From positions 3,095 to 9,443 of the forward strand of contig PBUO01000058.1 of NCBI GenBank assembly GCA_002727895.1: DNA of 6,349 nucleotides, given 5' to 3'. The DNA is from Acidimicrobiaceae bacterium. GTDB taxonomy: Bacteria > Actinomycetota > Acidimicrobiia > Acidimicrobiales > MedAcidi-G1. The position numbers were made by a program, and so were the translations under genes. Shown here in pieces: positions 5,397 through 6,349 of this stretch (the stretch's first letter is position 1; each line of letters starts with the position of its first letter). The notes below the pieces were generated by a model. It saw nothing but the letters and a program-made list of their open reading frames with translations. It searched no databases and was not told the DNA's origin.

Positions 5397-6341
5397 CTAC
5401 TTGATGGCGACCGGGGCCACAGGGCTGCCAACGGCGCCCACGAACGGCTCGGGGGTGGCGGCAAGGAAGAACTCGTACACCCCGTCGGCGGCGCAGTCGG
5501 CCGACAGCGCCTCGAGATCCCAGTTCTGGCCCTGGGTAAGGCCCATGTCGACCAGGTGCAGCAGGTGCACGGCCAGCATGTCGGCCTCCGACGGATACAC
5601 CTCGAAGGCCAGGGTGTCGTTGGCCACCGCAGCCACGTCGTGGGCGTGCAGCCATGGCACCGTGGACAGCGACAGGCCGGCGTTCGAGCCGTCGCCGGCC
5701 GGCCCCAGGCAGTAGGCCAGCCCACCGTCCCTGTGGTAGATCGACATGCGCCCCGTGCGGACTAGCACGATGTCGCCGGAGCGAACCTCCACGCTGCCCA
5801 TGGCCGCCGCCTCGTCGAGGTCGGCGGCGGTGATGGCGTAAGGGCAATCGAGCACGTCGACCCCCTTGGCCCGGGCCACGTCCAGCAGCACGCCCCTGGT
5901 GCACACGCTCCGCAGGTGCTCGATGCCGCACCGCGATGCCCCGGCGTCGGTGATGGTCGAGGCCTCGTAGCCGTTGTACATCCGACCCGAGTACGACACG
6001 TGGCCGAGGCCGTCCCAGTGGGTGCCGGCCTGCAGGCCCATGGTGACGTGGTCGTCGCTGGTGTGGAACGAGTCGGGGTCGCCGTCGGGGTCCATGCCCT
6101 CGTTGACGGCGTGCATGTCCCGCACCGGGTTGTCCCGGCCGGGCACGAAGCCGGCCTGTACGCCATTCTCCTCCAGCAGGACGGCCAACGGGATGGTCCG
6201 GCCGTACCGGACGAGGTCGGCCGCCGCGGCCACCACCTCGGGTGTGATGAGGTTCAGAGTGCCCAGTTGGTCGTCGTCGCCCCAGCGGCCCCAGTTGCGC
6301 ACCCGGGCGGACAGGTCGAGGAACTGGTCGGTGAACGGCAT
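5397..6341 (-). CDS. Cyclase family protein (kynurenine formamidase-like metal-dependent hydrolase, long form)
   Basis: The 314-aa protein belongs to the 'putative cyclase' family, which includes bacterial kynurenine formamidase KynB (about 210 aa) and isatin hydrolase; this is the longer ~300-aa subtype of mostly unknown substrate. The N-terminal NWGRWGDDDQLGTLNLITPE (16-35) is typical of the long forms. The metal motif appears as QAGTHWDGLGH (104-114), giving H108, D110 and H114. The first His of the usual HxGTHxDxPxH is Gln104 and the Pro is Leu112. GIEHLRSVCTRGVLLDVARAKG (139-160) and SGDIVLVRTGR (188-198) are family segments. LHAHDVAAVANDTLAFEVYP (231-250) would supply the later ligands, His232/234 and Glu247. 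There is no signal peptide. Family members hydrolyse amides or lactam/ester-type bonds in small ring or acyl compounds; the substrate here cannot be told. The start ATG 6341 has AGGG a few bases upstream at the window edge. It is followed on the same strand by the CNBD gene after 137 bp, so shared transcription is uncertain. Confidence 0.9.
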   Translation of the reverse strand: MPFTDQFLDLSARVRNWGRWGDDDQLGTLNLITPEVVAAAADLVRYGRTIPLAVLLEENGVQAGFVPGRDNPVRDMHAVNEGMDPDGDPDSFHTSDDHVTMGLQAGTHWDGLGHVSYSGRMYNGYEASTITDAGASRCGIEHLRSVCTRGVLLDVARAKGVDVLDCPYAITAADLDEAAAMGSVEVRSGDIVLVRTGRMSIYHRDGGLAYCLGPAGDGSNAGLSLSTVPWLHAHDVAAVANDTLAFEVYPSEADMLAVHLLHLVDMGLTQGQNWDLEALSADCAADGVYEFFLAATPEPFVGAVGSPVAPVAIK

Positions 6342-6349
6342 GGGGCCCT

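Noticed and set aside
1..6349. Mobile element, phage, CRISPR, toxin-antitoxin or biosynthetic cluster
   Set aside because: No transposase or integrase motifs, no spaced repeat array, no tRNA-like fold and no cluster enzymes were seen; gene content is ordinary catabolism and regulation.

Overview
This is a gene-dense, GC-rich stretch of about 6.3 kb with tightly packed genes, very short intergenic gaps, GTG starts next to ATG starts and strong G/C preference at third codon positions. The style and the protein families (long cyclase, stand-alone cyclic-nucleotide-binding protein, unusual EtfB, crotonase) fit a high-GC actinomycete, possibly an Acidimicrobiia-type marine or soil lineage. The phylum call is an inference from composition and family flavour; no rRNA or marker gene is present.

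Layout from left to right: (1) a left-truncated electron transfer flavoprotein beta-type subunit on the minus strand (1-764); (2) a short divergent region with a bulged inverted repeat (842-866); (3) an unrecognised 158-aa protein on the plus strand (879-1355); (4) a hairpin between convergent genes (1356-1376); (5) a minus-strand three-gene operon, read right to left, of an EthD-like dimeric-barrel protein (3931-3317), ribokinase RbsK (3320-2340) and an inosine/uridine-type nucleoside hydrolase (2322-1393); (6) a 46-bp divergent region; (7) a plus-strand crotonase-fold enzyme whose active site looks like a delta3,delta2-enoyl-CoA isomerase of the ECI2 type rather than a hydratase (3978-4751); (8) a minus-strand stand-alone cyclic-nucleotide-binding protein (5259-4822) with a clear ribosome binding site and an upstream CRP/GlxR-like palindrome; (9) a minus-strand long-form cyclase (kynurenine formamidase-like metal hydrolase family, 6341-5397).

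How the genes work together: nucleoside hydrolase releases ribose and a free base from a ribonucleoside, and ribokinase traps the ribose as ribose-5-phosphate, so the central operon is a coherent nucleoside/ribose salvage unit. The EthD-like first gene overlaps rbsK by 4 bp and is the unexplained member. The EtfB-like protein and the enoyl-CoA isomerase both suit acyl-CoA oxidation, but they are separated by other genes and no operon link is visible.

Overall this is mostly ordinary housekeeping and catabolic chromosome. I see no transposase, phage gene, CRISPR array, tRNA or rRNA. The points most worth checking are the EthD-RbsK-nucleoside hydrolase operon, the CRP-like site ahead of the cyclic-nucleotide-binding gene, the dyad between the etfB-like gene and the unknown gene, and the cysteine cluster in the EtfB-like protein.
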